DNA from: Leuctra nigra
Lineage: Eukaryota; Arthropoda; Insecta; Plecoptera; Leuctridae
Length of the DNA stretch: 64,000 bases
Assembly (NCBI GenBank): GCA_934045905.1
Contig: OW203773.1
Span: 19,455,246-19,519,245 of the forward strand
Direction of reading: 5' to 3'
Position numbers and translations under genes: made by a program. Positions 12,901-21,459 of this stretch are shown in pieces (position 1 is the first letter of the stretch; every line of letters starts with the position of its first letter). The notes beneath the pieces are model-generated. The model ran no database searches. It saw only the letters and a program-made list of their open reading frames with translations, and was not told the origin of the DNA.

Positions 12901-15900
12901 CACAGCCTCTCTGTTGACACTCCAGACACGCTCGAGCCACCAGGTAAGTGGGTCATCATGGAGCTGTACAACTGCAGCCTCCCCGGTCCAGGGCAGTCTC
13001 TCAAGCCAGCGATGCATCCCATCCATCCCAACAGATCACACACGCTGCCCGCGCACAGCCTCTCTGTTGACGCTCCAGACACGCTCGAGCCACCAGGTAA
13101 GTGGGTCATCATGGAGCTGTACAACTGCAGCCTCCCCGGTCCAGGGCAGTCTCTCAAGCCAGCGATGCATCCCATCCATCCCAACAGATCACACACGCTG
13201 CCCGCGCACAGCCTCTCTGTTGACACTCCAGACACGCTCGAGCCACCAGGTAAGTGGGTCATCATGGAGCTGTACAACTGCAGCCTCCCCGGTCCAGGGC
13301 AGTCTCTCAAGCCAGCGATGCATCCCATCCATCCCAACAGATCACACACGCTGCCTGCGCACAGCCTCTCTGTTGACACTCCAGACACGCTCGAGCCACC
13401 AGGTAAGTGGGTCATCATGGAGCTGTACAACTGCAGCCTCCCCGGTCCAGGGCAGTCTCTCAAGCCAGCGATGCATCCCATCCATCCCAACAGATCACAC
13501 ACGCTGCCCGCGCACAGCCTCTCTGTTGACACTCCAGACACGCTCGAGCCACCAGGTAAGTGGGTCATCATGGAGCTGTACAACTGCAGCCTCCCCGGTC
13601 CAGGGCAGTCTCTCAAGCCAGCGATGCATCCTATCCATCCCAACAGATCACACACGCTGCCCGCGCACAGCCTCTCTGTTGACACTCCAGACACGCTCGA
13701 GCCACCAGGTAATTCACTGATCATACGAGGGCTGTGCCGGAAGTAATGCAACTTTGACCATAGCTTTGATATTAATTCACATATATTGTTCAAATTGCAC
13801 ACAGTGTTAAAAGTAACTCTTCGTCTATAGAATGCTTCCACTCAACATTCTCTGACTCGCAAGAGATGTGGTAGCGCGATCGTTAAACCCAACTCTCCAA
13901 TAATATTCAGAAAATATTTGTGGGGGCTGTTGTAGGTACCCACTTCTTGACAGCCAGTACTTTGTTTGTATCAAATCTTGTCCCCACTGACCTAGTTAAA
14001 CAGAATGGTAGAAGTCAAAGGGTGTAAGATTCTGGATTTTACATGAAAGGGAACTCAGTGACGGTCCAATCTGCCGAACACCTGCATTATTGCCAAACAG
14101 CAACGCTCATCTGATTTTGCCCGAATATTATTGGAGAGTTGGGTTCAATGACCACGCTGCATTGATTTCGGAACAGCCCTTGTATTAGGTTTCTCTGTCA
14201 TTTAGGTAAAATATTATTTTAGTCTCCAATCATAGTGATGTTGACTAAGGTATAGATTCTTTCGCTCTGATGGACGATTCACATAGATGTTTTGATCTTT
14301 TTAATTTTCTTGACATTCAAAATTGCCTATCCAAACACTCCCATTTGAAATGCTCAATGATTTTGCCAATGATTTATTTATTTGATTTGAATCTTGTCGT
14401 GCGGAACTTTGCATTTATCATAATTATTTTCTTTCTATAAGCGTTGTAAGGCGTCTAAAAACAATGGCTGTCTGGAACTGGGATGTTTAAAACATACAGG
14501 TGAAGCTGGGGAAGTGTTGACAACACAAGACTGTGTTGATTGTCCTAATCCTGCAGGTGGTAAAACGTTGTATACTTTCTTTGCAGTTTATTTCTTCATG
14601 AGGTCAATTGTAGACTTCAAGATGATTTGAAAATTCTAGTAATTCAAAAAGATTTCTGTTAATCAGGAAATAATCCCGACACTTTATTTATCACTATAAA
14701 TTTCACTTATTTTTCAAAGATAAGTGTGGCCATCTTTTGCTCTTGGAAGTCAAAGAAAGTTTCTGTGGCTACATATTTGTTTTTATTCGATTTCCTCTAA
14801 TTTTGTTTCCAATTATTCGATATTCCAAGTTAAGAGTCACTATTCGCACACCACTAGAAGCACACAGCTTTCATCCCCTCCAATTCCGATGACATGAAAC
14901 TATGCAACATCTTGTAACTATGTTATTCTTGCAGTCGGTGTGTCTGGCTCGCCCGACCTGGCCGCCTCGCTCGCGTCAAGCCTGCGCGCCACCCAGCACC
15001 TTGCGGGCAGCATCGCCGGCGCGTCCAAGCCCCGCGCGCTGGCGCACAGCGCGACCATCGTGCGCCGCCCGCTCGACCTCCGACTGGAGGAGTGCGACCT
15101 CACGCAGCTCTACTCCGCGCTCGGTGTCTCCACGCTCATTCAGGTCTTCAGTACGCTGCTGTTGGAGAGGAAGGTGTTGCTATTCAGCTCATCGCTACAG
15201 TGAGTACAAGCCAAGCGGGCTGAATCATTTCATGTTTGAAATATGATTGCATCGTAATTTGAACTCGGAGAAAAGTTCTGAGGTGACCAATCGAACAAGC
15301 ATAATGTTTTCTTCACTCCTCCTTACGAATTTGAGGTTTATACTTAAATAATAGTGTCGGATGTAGACCTATCTACATTTAGCATGCTTCGTATGGGAAA
15401 CAGATTATGTCCTCCTGTCGACATTTTCAACTTCTACCGCTAGAGTTCTCACTGTAGCTTTTTTGGTCGAATAACAAGGATTGATTGTCAAACAACCTGA
15501 CCAGCAGCGAATCCAGTTTGTTCAAATACTGATTTTAGTTGGTCCAAGTCCAACGTCTATACAATACTCTCTTATAAAGGTTGATCCGAACGAGGGATTT
15601 CAGTGTTCGGAAGTATTCGGCTTTGTCCTACTCCGTGACGTCATGTAGTAGGACATTTCTATCTAAATCACATGCCAGCGCATACAGACTATCAAGCAGT
15701 TGCCGGCTGTGTTGACGTCACGAAGTGGGAAAAGCCGAATACTTCCGAACACTGAAATCCCTCGTTCGGATCAACCTTTATAAGAGAGTACTGTATAGAC
15801 GTTGGTCCAAGTCTACTTTCTGCCTTGACATTTCTGCGGTGTCTGACGTTGTGATATTGTCCACAGTAAACTCTCGTCGTGCGTGGAGGCGCTGCAGTCG

Positions 15901-18900
15901 CTGCTCTATCCGTTCAGCTGGCAGCACACGTTCATCCCCGTGCTGCCGGTGAGTCAGATCGAGTACTGCGACGCGCCCACGCCATACATCTTCGGAGTTC
16001 TCAAGGACAAGGACGGACATCCGCCAGCCGTCTCCATCGCAGATGTACGTACAAACATGTTGATGTGAGATGAAAACTTCAGGTCCGCTTTCACGATATT
16101 TATGAGATCTAGCCCCAAATTAGATTAGGCTTATGCATTATTCGGTTTGTATGTAGGTAGTAGTGTTTTAATTTGTCCTTTTATGTAAACTTATTATACT
16201 TGTATCGATTGATTTTACATACTCTGATACTTTTTCATAATACATGCTAATGTTTTGTATTGAGGTTCTTTTCTATAAATGTTATATCCACTTGTGGAAT
16301 TGGTCTCCGTTTGATGCATTAAATAAATAAATAAAAAAGTACCGTTATGTCGGATGTTTCATATTTTTCAGATTATTGCGTTTCGTTCATTTTTCATTTA
16401 TTTAATCAAAATCAATAAATTAGTTATATACCCCAGAAATATATTTATTAAATATGCCACCTACCTAGATGGTTTCTGTGATTGAGCCAAAATTTTGCAT
16501 GTAAAGAGTTGTTGAGTTAGCTGTACACACATATATTTTGAATAAAAACCTCGGATTTGTTGAAAACCTTGAAACCAAATTCCATCTTCGGTTGAATGTG
16601 AATCAAGTTGACATTTTGCAATGTCATGAAAACTGATATTTTACCATATTTTAAACATATAGTAAAATTAGTAGGAGACATCACAAAAAAATACAAAAAT
16701 AAAATTTTGTATATATTATTGGATTCAGAGTTTCAAGCTCTATCCAGTCCTGTACTGGATATCTTTTACCTCCACGAGATCGCTGATGTCTCTCTATAAC
16801 ATTCTCCAGTTCTGTTCTGAGACATCATATTGAAATCTTATATTCAATTTATCTCAAAACTATGATTTTGGAGATGTCTTAGATAAGCATTGGAGCATCG
16901 AAGTTATTGACAGTTTAAGATAATTCCTTCAGTTACGAACTCTGTACAAAGAGCTAGTAAAGTGACTTGTATGTGTGACAGGGCGTGATATGCGACGTGG
17001 ACTGCGGCAAGCTGCTGTACTCGCAAGGCGACGAGGCCACCATCCTGCCGAGCAAGCTGCGTCGCGGTCTCAAGTCCGCGCTGGCCTCGGTAGACGCCAT
17101 CACGCGGCCCGGGGACTCGGCCAGGAATGTGCTCATCTCCGAGGCGTTCGTCCGCGCGTTCGTCGAGCTGTGCGGGCATTACAGCGCGCACATCGTCGCG
17201 CAGCAGGACGGCAAGCGAGTGTTCGAGGTGAGGGGAACGACATTTACACTTTCATCCTTCTTTCATTCTCTTTCTGTTATGATTAGGGCTAGGATGTTTA
17301 TTGAAAAGGCAGGCAAATAGTACTTTAAAAGTATTAAAAAAGGACCGCAAAATTCAGAAAAAGGACCTATTTTTCATCATATTTTTGTCACCAACATGTT
17401 CACAGTTAGGGATGGCACTTTTACCGGTTCTGAAAAAATCGGTAAATTTACCGGTAAATTTTACCGGTAAATTTTGAAAAATGATGGTAGATACCAAATC
17501 ATGATTATACCAAATACAAAAATGACCTTACTTTATTATTTGACCCATTTACAAAGATTACCGCAGTCAGAACAATAACAATAATCAATGTTAATAATGA
17601 CAATAGGTACTCCATATTGATAAGGGATGATATAACCGAATAGCATTGATTCGACAATCTAGTGTAGGCTATGCCATGCCTGTGTTATTCTCCCATAAGA
17701 GGAATTGTCGACCACCAATTTTATCAAGTTACAATCTGTGTCTGCTAAACAAGCAAACCTGAAGAGAGATTCCGACATTGGAAGTAATCCGTTATGGATG
17801 GAGTTATCATTCTGAATGATTGAAGACAACCAAAAATCAACGTAAAATATGCCTAACTGCTAATGTTGTCACACTGAAGTTTACTTATAGTTTTTACTTA
17901 AAATTTGATATCTCCATTCATACATTGGAGAGGATCAAAAAAACAAAATTTACAATTTTTTTTACCGGTAAATTAATAATCGGTAAATTTACCGGTAAAT
18001 TTACCTTAATTTACCGGTAAATTTTACCAGGTGCCATCCCTATTCACAGTGTGAAATGTAGTTAAACATGCAACTTCCTATGGGGCTGTGCGTAAAGTAT
18101 GTCAAGCCTCAGGGGGGAAGGGGGTGTCTGTTATGCTGTGACAAACTGTGACGGGGGGAGGGCGGACAAGCGTGATGTCACAGTTCTGAGTTTGTTGTAT
18201 TTATTTTGTGATAATGTGTACCTATCAGCTAAAAGAAAAAGTATCACATTTAAATTGTTCTCAACTGAGATTTGAATTTTTCCTCTCTTTAGGATAATAC
18301 TACAAGTATTATAAGTAGACCGTATAGTTCTACCGAGTTTCTTGTTTTCTCATTCTTTTGAATGAAATATTATGCAATAAATCAATAAAATGTTTTGTTT
18401 TTTCTCATTACCTATTTAATTTTTTTGCAATAAATCAATAACTCGTTAAAATATAAAAATTTTGTTTTTTTGTTTGGAAGGGGGGGGGGGGAGGTTGTAT
18501 AAAGTGTGACAACTTTGGACATGGGTGGGGGGGGGGGGGGTAAAAAAGTGGCCTATTTTGCATGACATACTTTATGAACAGCCCCTATGTAAGTGTTTCT
18601 GTGGGTGACGTAGCCGGTGAGAGTGTGTATAACGACGTTCTCATATCCGCAGCGTGAGAGCTTCGTGCTTGCCCCGGAGTCCACGGCGAGCCAGCTGTTC
18701 CTGGACTGGTTCTCGGAGACGGCCATGTTCCGACAGTTCGTTAACGCGCGGCTCGATCACCCGGCCAAGGCCAGGGGCGTGTTCGAACAGCGCGCGAGGG
18801 AGCGGCGCGATGAGGCGGACAGACATGCGGCCAAGAAGGTGGCCAACAAGCGCTTCAAGACTCTAGGTGAGACAAGTCACTGACAACTAGTGTTGTGGAA

Positions 18901-19881
18901 ATTCACGACATTTGTTTTTAGGTATCCCAGAAATGTTCCTGAGGATATTCCCCAAAAAGAATATTTTTGGGGATTTTTTTACAATGAAAAGAATTTGTTA
19001 TGAATGATGTTTTATAATATTTTTACGAGTAAGATGATACGTGGGCACTTTTAATGGGGTTCAAAATATAATTTGAATCTATAAAAAATCTCCAAATTTT
19101 AAACAAATGTAATATTCAAGATTTTAAGGAATATTCCCAAAATTTGGATGGGAATACCTATTCCTGGGAACTTTGTAAAAGTTCCTCAAGTCAAAAAATC
19201 ACAATTTAGCAACTTACGAATTTAAAATGCAAAACAAGACACTTGTATCTAACTCACAATTCTTTTCCATTTTAATTTTATTTATGTACTACCTATTTAT
19301 TTTAAATTATTTCAACAACATTTGTTTTTATTTATACAGCAGCGTTGTAGAAACTTATTAGTTTTTATTTAATTTTGCCCACTTGAATGTAAATTTCAAT
19401 GTAATAACCATGACTTCTCTGTTTGTATTACAATTTAAAGAAAAATAGTTTTATTTGAGTTTATGTTGGATAATTTTGGATAATTTTGGATGACAGACTT
19501 CTTTTACTTATTTACCTTATAAATGGTACATACCTAATATAAGTGAAGTATCCTGGTTTATTGTGGTGACAAATAGACTGTCAGAAGAAATGGGTATTAT
19601 CAGATTTGTGTTAAAATCTTTATTTCTCAGCACAAAGACTTCACAATTTGTCATTGCTTGAAATTGCATTTTCAACAAACATTTTAAATATTTAATATTT
19701 CTTGCTTATTCCTCAATAAATTGACTAACCATTCTAGGTAATTTATCAAATGTAACCTGTCAAAGTATTGCTTGTAACAAATGTTAATTAAAGCCAACCA
19801 AATAACGAAAATTAAAAAAATGCTAATTGAGTTATTTTTCTTTCAGGCGACCGGTTCAAGGATTGGACTCCGTTCACTTAA
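2941..19881 (+). CDS. DENN-domain protein, DENND2-like Rab GEF (3' portion, 8 exons)
   Basis: Joined exons: 2941-3149, 5944-6177, 9991-10189 (or a later donor up to 13708), 14935-15199, 15867-16044, 16982-17227, 18653-18866, 19847-19881. All have AG/GT borders and matching phases, giving about 525 in-window residues with the shortest exon 3. DENN proteins are nucleotide exchange factors for Rab GTPases; vertebrate DENND2 acts on Rab9 in endosomal transport. Diagnostic matches are FCFPDASDW and GYCRR (uDENN), YPFSWQHTFIPVLP (core DENN) and GLFEQRA-like text near the C-terminus (dDENN). The first exon enters with two bases of a split codon, so upstream exons probably lie outside the window; an ATG at 2952 is an alternative start. 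Odd: exon 3 is expanded 24-fold. The DENN family call is firm; the DENND2 subfamily is inferred from motif resemblance. Confidence 0.88.
3251..4086. mobile_element. hAT-like MITE in intron 1
   Basis: The ends TAGGGCTGTGCGAG and CTCGCACACCCCTA are flanked by a perfect 8-bp duplication ATCCTTAT (3243-3250, 4087-4094). Subterminal regions are rich in CGAGTCGAG-type repeats in inverted orientation. A run of about 30 A lies near 3961-3990. It encodes no transposase. Confidence 0.88.
4235..4415. mobile_element. Degraded Harbinger-like MITE copy
   Basis: The left part AAAGCCCAATTTATACGGT and the right part GTGTGGCACAGAAGTTGG match, with many changes, the ends of the much better preserved inverted-repeat element at 20977-21135. 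It lies in intron 1 of the DENN gene. Confidence 0.6.
5944..6177 (+). CDS. DENND2-like gene, exon b (uDENN)
   Basis: The acceptor CCGCAG ends at 5943 and the donor GTGAGC starts at 6178; 78 whole codons, phase 0 at both ends. It encodes EDFCFPDASDWPKA, SLVITNEKGDRTFGYCRRV and LPLAYCIISPF, a close match to the uDENN block of DENND2 proteins. Confidence 0.9.
6538..6937. mobile_element. hAT-like MITE in intron 2
   Basis: Terminal inverted repeats TAGAGATGGGCCGATT / AATCGGCCCATCTCTA are flanked by a perfect 8-bp duplication ATTTTAAT (6530-6537, 6938-6945). The interior is filled with GGAATCGG/CCGATTCC motifs that make further inverted pairs. No transposase. Confidence 0.9.
7150..7305. repeat. 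Dispersed ~150-bp repeat, copy 2
   Basis: Same family and orientation as 2616-2760; shares the GGGAAGGT start, the CTCCTTCCCACCGTC block, the CATCATCAT tract and the GCTGCAGAA end. Confidence 0.7.
7963..8603. mobile_element. hAT-like MITE in intron 2 (TTTACCGGTAAA family)
   Basis: The ends TAGGGATGGCAC and GTGGCATCCCTA are flanked by the 8-bp duplication CTCTCTCT (7955-7962, 8604-8611). The subterminal sequence is built of repeated TTTACCGGTAAA. A second, inverted copy lies at 17407-18042, so this is an active or formerly active family. A short open frame in both copies is a by-product of their similarity. Confidence 0.9.
8758..9397. mobile_element. Tigger/pogo-like MITE in intron 2
   Basis: The ends CAGTAAACCCTCGTTAATTC and GAGGGTTTACTG are inverted repeats flanked by TA on both sides (8756-8757, 9398-9399), as expected for Tc1/mariner/pogo insertions. 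The CAGTAAACCCTCGTTA end resembles the Tigger type. Many TTCGAA motifs lie inside. No transposase is encoded. Confidence 0.85.
9400..9990. other. AT-rich intron 2 remainder
   Basis: No gene seen. A segment near 9830-9880 (TGACGTTTCGAGATTCC, then CTCTTCTTCGGGG) looks like a piece of a dispersed repeat, but no ends were found. The tract ends in the exon-c acceptor (CTCGCAG, 9984-9990). Confidence 0.5.
9991..10189 (+). CDS. DENND2-like gene, exon c (first-donor form)
   Basis: The acceptor CTCGCAG ends at 9990. The first donor is CAG|GTAAGTGGG at 10190, which leaves phase 1 and joins correctly to TC at 14935. The exon encodes LMELESRHGQPEAKL and then MELYNCSLPGPGQSL, equivalent to the helix and proline/glycine segment between uDENN and core DENN in DENND2. 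The 3' 142 nt of this exon is the unit amplified downstream. Any of the next 23 donors gives an in-frame longer version because the unit is 153 bp (51 codons) without stops. Confidence 0.8.
10048..13719 (+). repeat. Tandem array, 24 copies of a 153-bp exon/splice-donor unit
   Basis: Twenty-four head-to-tail units with exact 153-bp period. Each unit carries the end of exon c and, in copies 1-23, the donor GTAAGTGGG; the last copy has GTAATTCAC and runs into unique intron sequence. Copies are nearly identical. The differences seen are a silent C/T in six copies (2, 7, 15, 18, 19, 22), a Ser-to-Arg change in copy 9, a Thr-to-Ala change in copy 20 and a silent change in copy 24. The unit has no stop in the gene's frame, in a second plus frame or in one minus frame, so long spurious open frames arise on both strands. 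Confidence 0.97.
13726..14182. mobile_element. Mariner-like MITE in intron 3
   Basis: The imperfect inverted ends CGAGGGCTGTGCCGGAAGTA and TTTCGGAACAGCCCTTG are flanked by TA (13724-13725, 14183-14184). An inner inverted pair (about 13884-13912 with 14123-14150, core CCAACTCTCCAATAATATTC) makes a strong foldback. It starts 17 bp after the last donor of the exon array. Confidence 0.75.
14190..14934. other. Intron 3 remainder
   Basis: AT-rich, no element or gene recognised. It ends with the acceptor TTCTTGCAG (14926-14934). Confidence 0.6.
14935..15199 (+). CDS. DENND2-like gene, exon d (core DENN start)
   Basis: It begins with TC completing the codon split at the exon-c donor and ends CTACA before GTGAGT (15200). 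It encodes an Ala/Ser-rich linker, then RRPLDLRLEECDLTQLYSAL and STLLLERKVLLFSSSL, the core DENN strand/helix (LLLERRVIF in DENND2). GC content is very high (the linker is codon-biased to G/C). Confidence 0.88.
15551..15804. mobile_element. Mutator-like MITE (foldback) in intron 4
   Basis: Arms of roughly 75-85 bp are inverted and nearly perfect (CAACGTCTATACAATACTCT at the left end, the complement at the right). Perfect 9-bp direct repeats GTCCAAGTC flank it (15542-15550, 15805-15813). A 9-bp duplication with long arms is typical of Mutator-like elements. Only a short centre containing GTGACGTCA-like sequence separates the arms. Confidence 0.88.
15867..16044 (+). CDS. DENND2-like gene, exon e (core DENN)
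   Basis: The acceptor TCCACAG ends at 15866; T completes the codon from exon d (His). It encodes KLSSCVEALQSLLYPFSWQH and TFIPVLPVSQIEYCDAPTPY, the most conserved block of the DENN core. The donor GTACGT starts at 16045, phase 0. Confidence 0.92.
16045..16981. other. Intron 5
   Basis: AT-rich intron; no TIR element or gene was recognised in it. The acceptor TGTGACAG ends at 16981. Confidence 0.6.
16982..17227 (+). CDS. DENND2-like gene, exon f (dDENN)
   Basis: 82 whole codons, phase 0 at both ends, donor GTGAGG at 17228. It encodes GDEATILPSKLRRGLKSAL and SEAFVRAFVELCGHYSAHI, matching the DENND2 order DDEDxxLPRKL then SEAFVRFFVExVGHYSLFL. Confidence 0.92.
17407..18042. mobile_element. hAT-like MITE in intron 6 (TTTACCGGTAAA family)
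   Basis: Same family as 7963-8603 but in opposite orientation. The ends TAGGGATGGCACTTTTACC and GGTGCCATCCCTA carry a perfect 8-bp duplication TTCACAGT (17399-17406, 18043-18050). Confidence 0.92.
18082..18585. mobile_element. Unclassified TIR MITE in intron 6
   Basis: The inverted ends GGGGCTGTGCGTAAAGTATG and CATACTTTATGAACAGCCCC are flanked by TAT. G-runs of 10 or more lie near 18480 and 18530. No transposase; superfamily uncertain. A weaker relative may be present at about 24003-24140. Confidence 0.75.
18653..18866 (+). CDS. DENND2-like gene, exon g (dDENN C-terminal)
   Basis: The acceptor TATCCGCAG ends at 18652 and the donor GTGAGA starts at 18867 in phase 1. It encodes FLDWFSETAMFRQFVNARLD and ARGVFEQRARERR, equivalent to the DENND2 FLEVFMESQMFxxFIxxRE and KGLFEQR text, then a basic tail. 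Confidence 0.9.
18867..19846. other. Intron 7
   Basis: AT-rich. Around 18890-19195 there are GGAATATTCC- and TTCCTGGGAA-type motifs suggesting an old TIR element, but no clear ends or duplication were found. The acceptor TTTCTTTCAG ends at 19846. Confidence 0.5.
19847..19881 (+). CDS. DENND2-like gene, last coding exon
   Basis: GC completes Gly from exon g; nine further codons (DRFKDWTPF) and Thr are followed by TAA at 19879-19881. The 3' UTR follows, with a tandem repeat at 19941-20017 and an AATAAA near 20304; another AATAAA near 22693 could serve a longer UTR. Confidence 0.8.
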
Positions 19882-19940
19882 TTCCCACGGCACTCCGTTC
19901 AACAGACAGACTTTCTGACAGCCGCATCACAACAATCAAA

Positions 19941-20017
19941 CAATCACAACGATCACATCACAACGATCACATCACAACGATCACAACACAACGATCACAT
20001 CACAACGATCACAACAC
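19941..20017. repeat. Short tandem repeat in the 3' UTR
   Basis: Repeated CACAACGATCACAT units of 14-15 bp, about five copies, inside the DENN gene 3' UTR. Confidence 0.85.
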
Positions 20018-20867
20018 ATAGCAAGCTAAGATTTCAGCCGTTCCCATGCCTTCTCGCCCGGGATTGTTAATACAAGATAGTTTTATACCAAGACATACGT
20101 TGAATGTTTAGTTGTCTTTCGTCATTCCACTTCTTGTTTTCGTAAATGTTTCGTCACTCGTTTCTTACTCATTTGTGAAGTTTTGCGATATTGCACAGTT
20201 ACATTGTTATTTTAGTTTGTATTCGCTTGATTTATGTTCGACTATAATTTCTTTTAGTAATAGTCATTACTATCTGCGTAAGTGGGGGTGGGGAGGAGAA
20301 TCTAAATAAATAGGCTCCACTTATTGGAATATAAAAGTGTTTTGACATAAGTTTGAGTCAGAGTTAACTTTTGATAACTTAAAAGTGTCTGAAATGTATT
20401 GATACCTACAAATGTGGAGCTTTTTTATGTAGATTCTATTATTCCCCTTGGTAGAGATAGTATTTGATTTTTTGATGAAATTTTTAGTAAATGATGGAGA
20501 CTTTTTCTTTTTTGTGCGATGTTTTACAAAGGTTATGAATCTCAAATGAAACCATGGAACTCATTTTCAGTTGATATTGTTCAATGTTATCAGTTTGAAT
20601 AGTGAAACTAGTGATGTCTTTTTTTTATTGGAATACTAGAAAAATGTGGCCTTAAGGATTAAGTTAGTTAAACAAATTTATACCATGAATTTCATTCGGA
20701 AATTGAATCTACGTAATTTGGAAACTGATAACGATTAAACATGATGGGAATTAGATATCCAAATAATCAATCTTTAATGATCATACTTTTTATTTTTTAT
20801 TTGAAGCCAAAATTGATTTTTAAAGTAGTTTTAAAGAGTAATATTATTCTCATTTCATGCTTTAGAC

Positions 20868-21453
20868 TAGGGCTGTGCAAGTCTCGAAAGTTCTCGAATC
20901 TCGAATATGAAACTCCATCTCGATCGTTTGTTCAAATTACCATCTTGAATTTTCAAGTCTCGAGCATATCAACTAAAGCCCCATTTACACGGTGCAATTT
21001 CTTGTACAACTTCTGTGCCACAGTTTATCTGCTCGTGCGCAATGTCACTTTTGAGATGAAAAAGTGACTCTGCACATGTGCAGAACAACTGTGGCACAGA
21101 AGTTGTACAAGAAATTGCACCGTGTAAATGGGGCTTAAGAACCATCAAGATTTCCCATTTTTTGTTATTTTTACTGGACTACGCACGCTAACTTTCTTTG
21201 TATCGTCCATAAATTTGATTTGTATTGTTTTATATATAAAGCAGACAGTTCTGCATACTTATCATACTTATTGTTATTCTTGTGTGGCTGGACAATTTGC
21301 ATAGTGTTTCTCTTCCACCAAAAAAAAACATTTTTAAAAAAGTATAATCTTGCTCGAATATTCTCGATCTCGAAGGTAAAATATCTCGCTCGACTTTTAT
21401 GAAATAATCTCGATCTCGCTTGACATGAAAAATTTCAATCTCGCACAGCCCTA
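20868..21453. mobile_element. hAT-like MITE with CTCGA subterminal repeats
   Basis: The ends TAGGGCTGTGCAAGTCTCG and CTCGCACAGCCCTA are inverted and resemble those of the 3251-4086 element, so the two may be distant relatives. The flanks carry an imperfect 8-bp repeat (GCTTTAGA / GCTTTGAT). The interior contains the nested element 20977-21135. Confidence 0.75.
20977..21135. mobile_element. Harbinger-like MITE nested in the hAT MITE
   Basis: Nearly perfect arms of about 50 bp start AGCCCCATTTACACGGTGCA and end with the complement. The 3-bp repeat TAA flanks both sides, as in PIF/Harbinger insertions. The centre is about 60 bp. A decayed copy lies at 4235-4415. Confidence 0.85.
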
Positions 21454-21459
21454 CGCTTT

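Noticed and set aside
10048..13719. CRISPR-like appearance of a long regular array
   Set aside because: There are no unique spacers; the whole 153-bp unit repeats, and the context is a spliced eukaryotic gene.
9906..13841. Very long open frames (about 1,190-1,310 codons) on both strands across the 153-bp array
   Set aside because: They arise because a 153-bp stop-free unit repeats in register. Only the frame matching exon c has coding support; the other plus frame and the minus frame have none.
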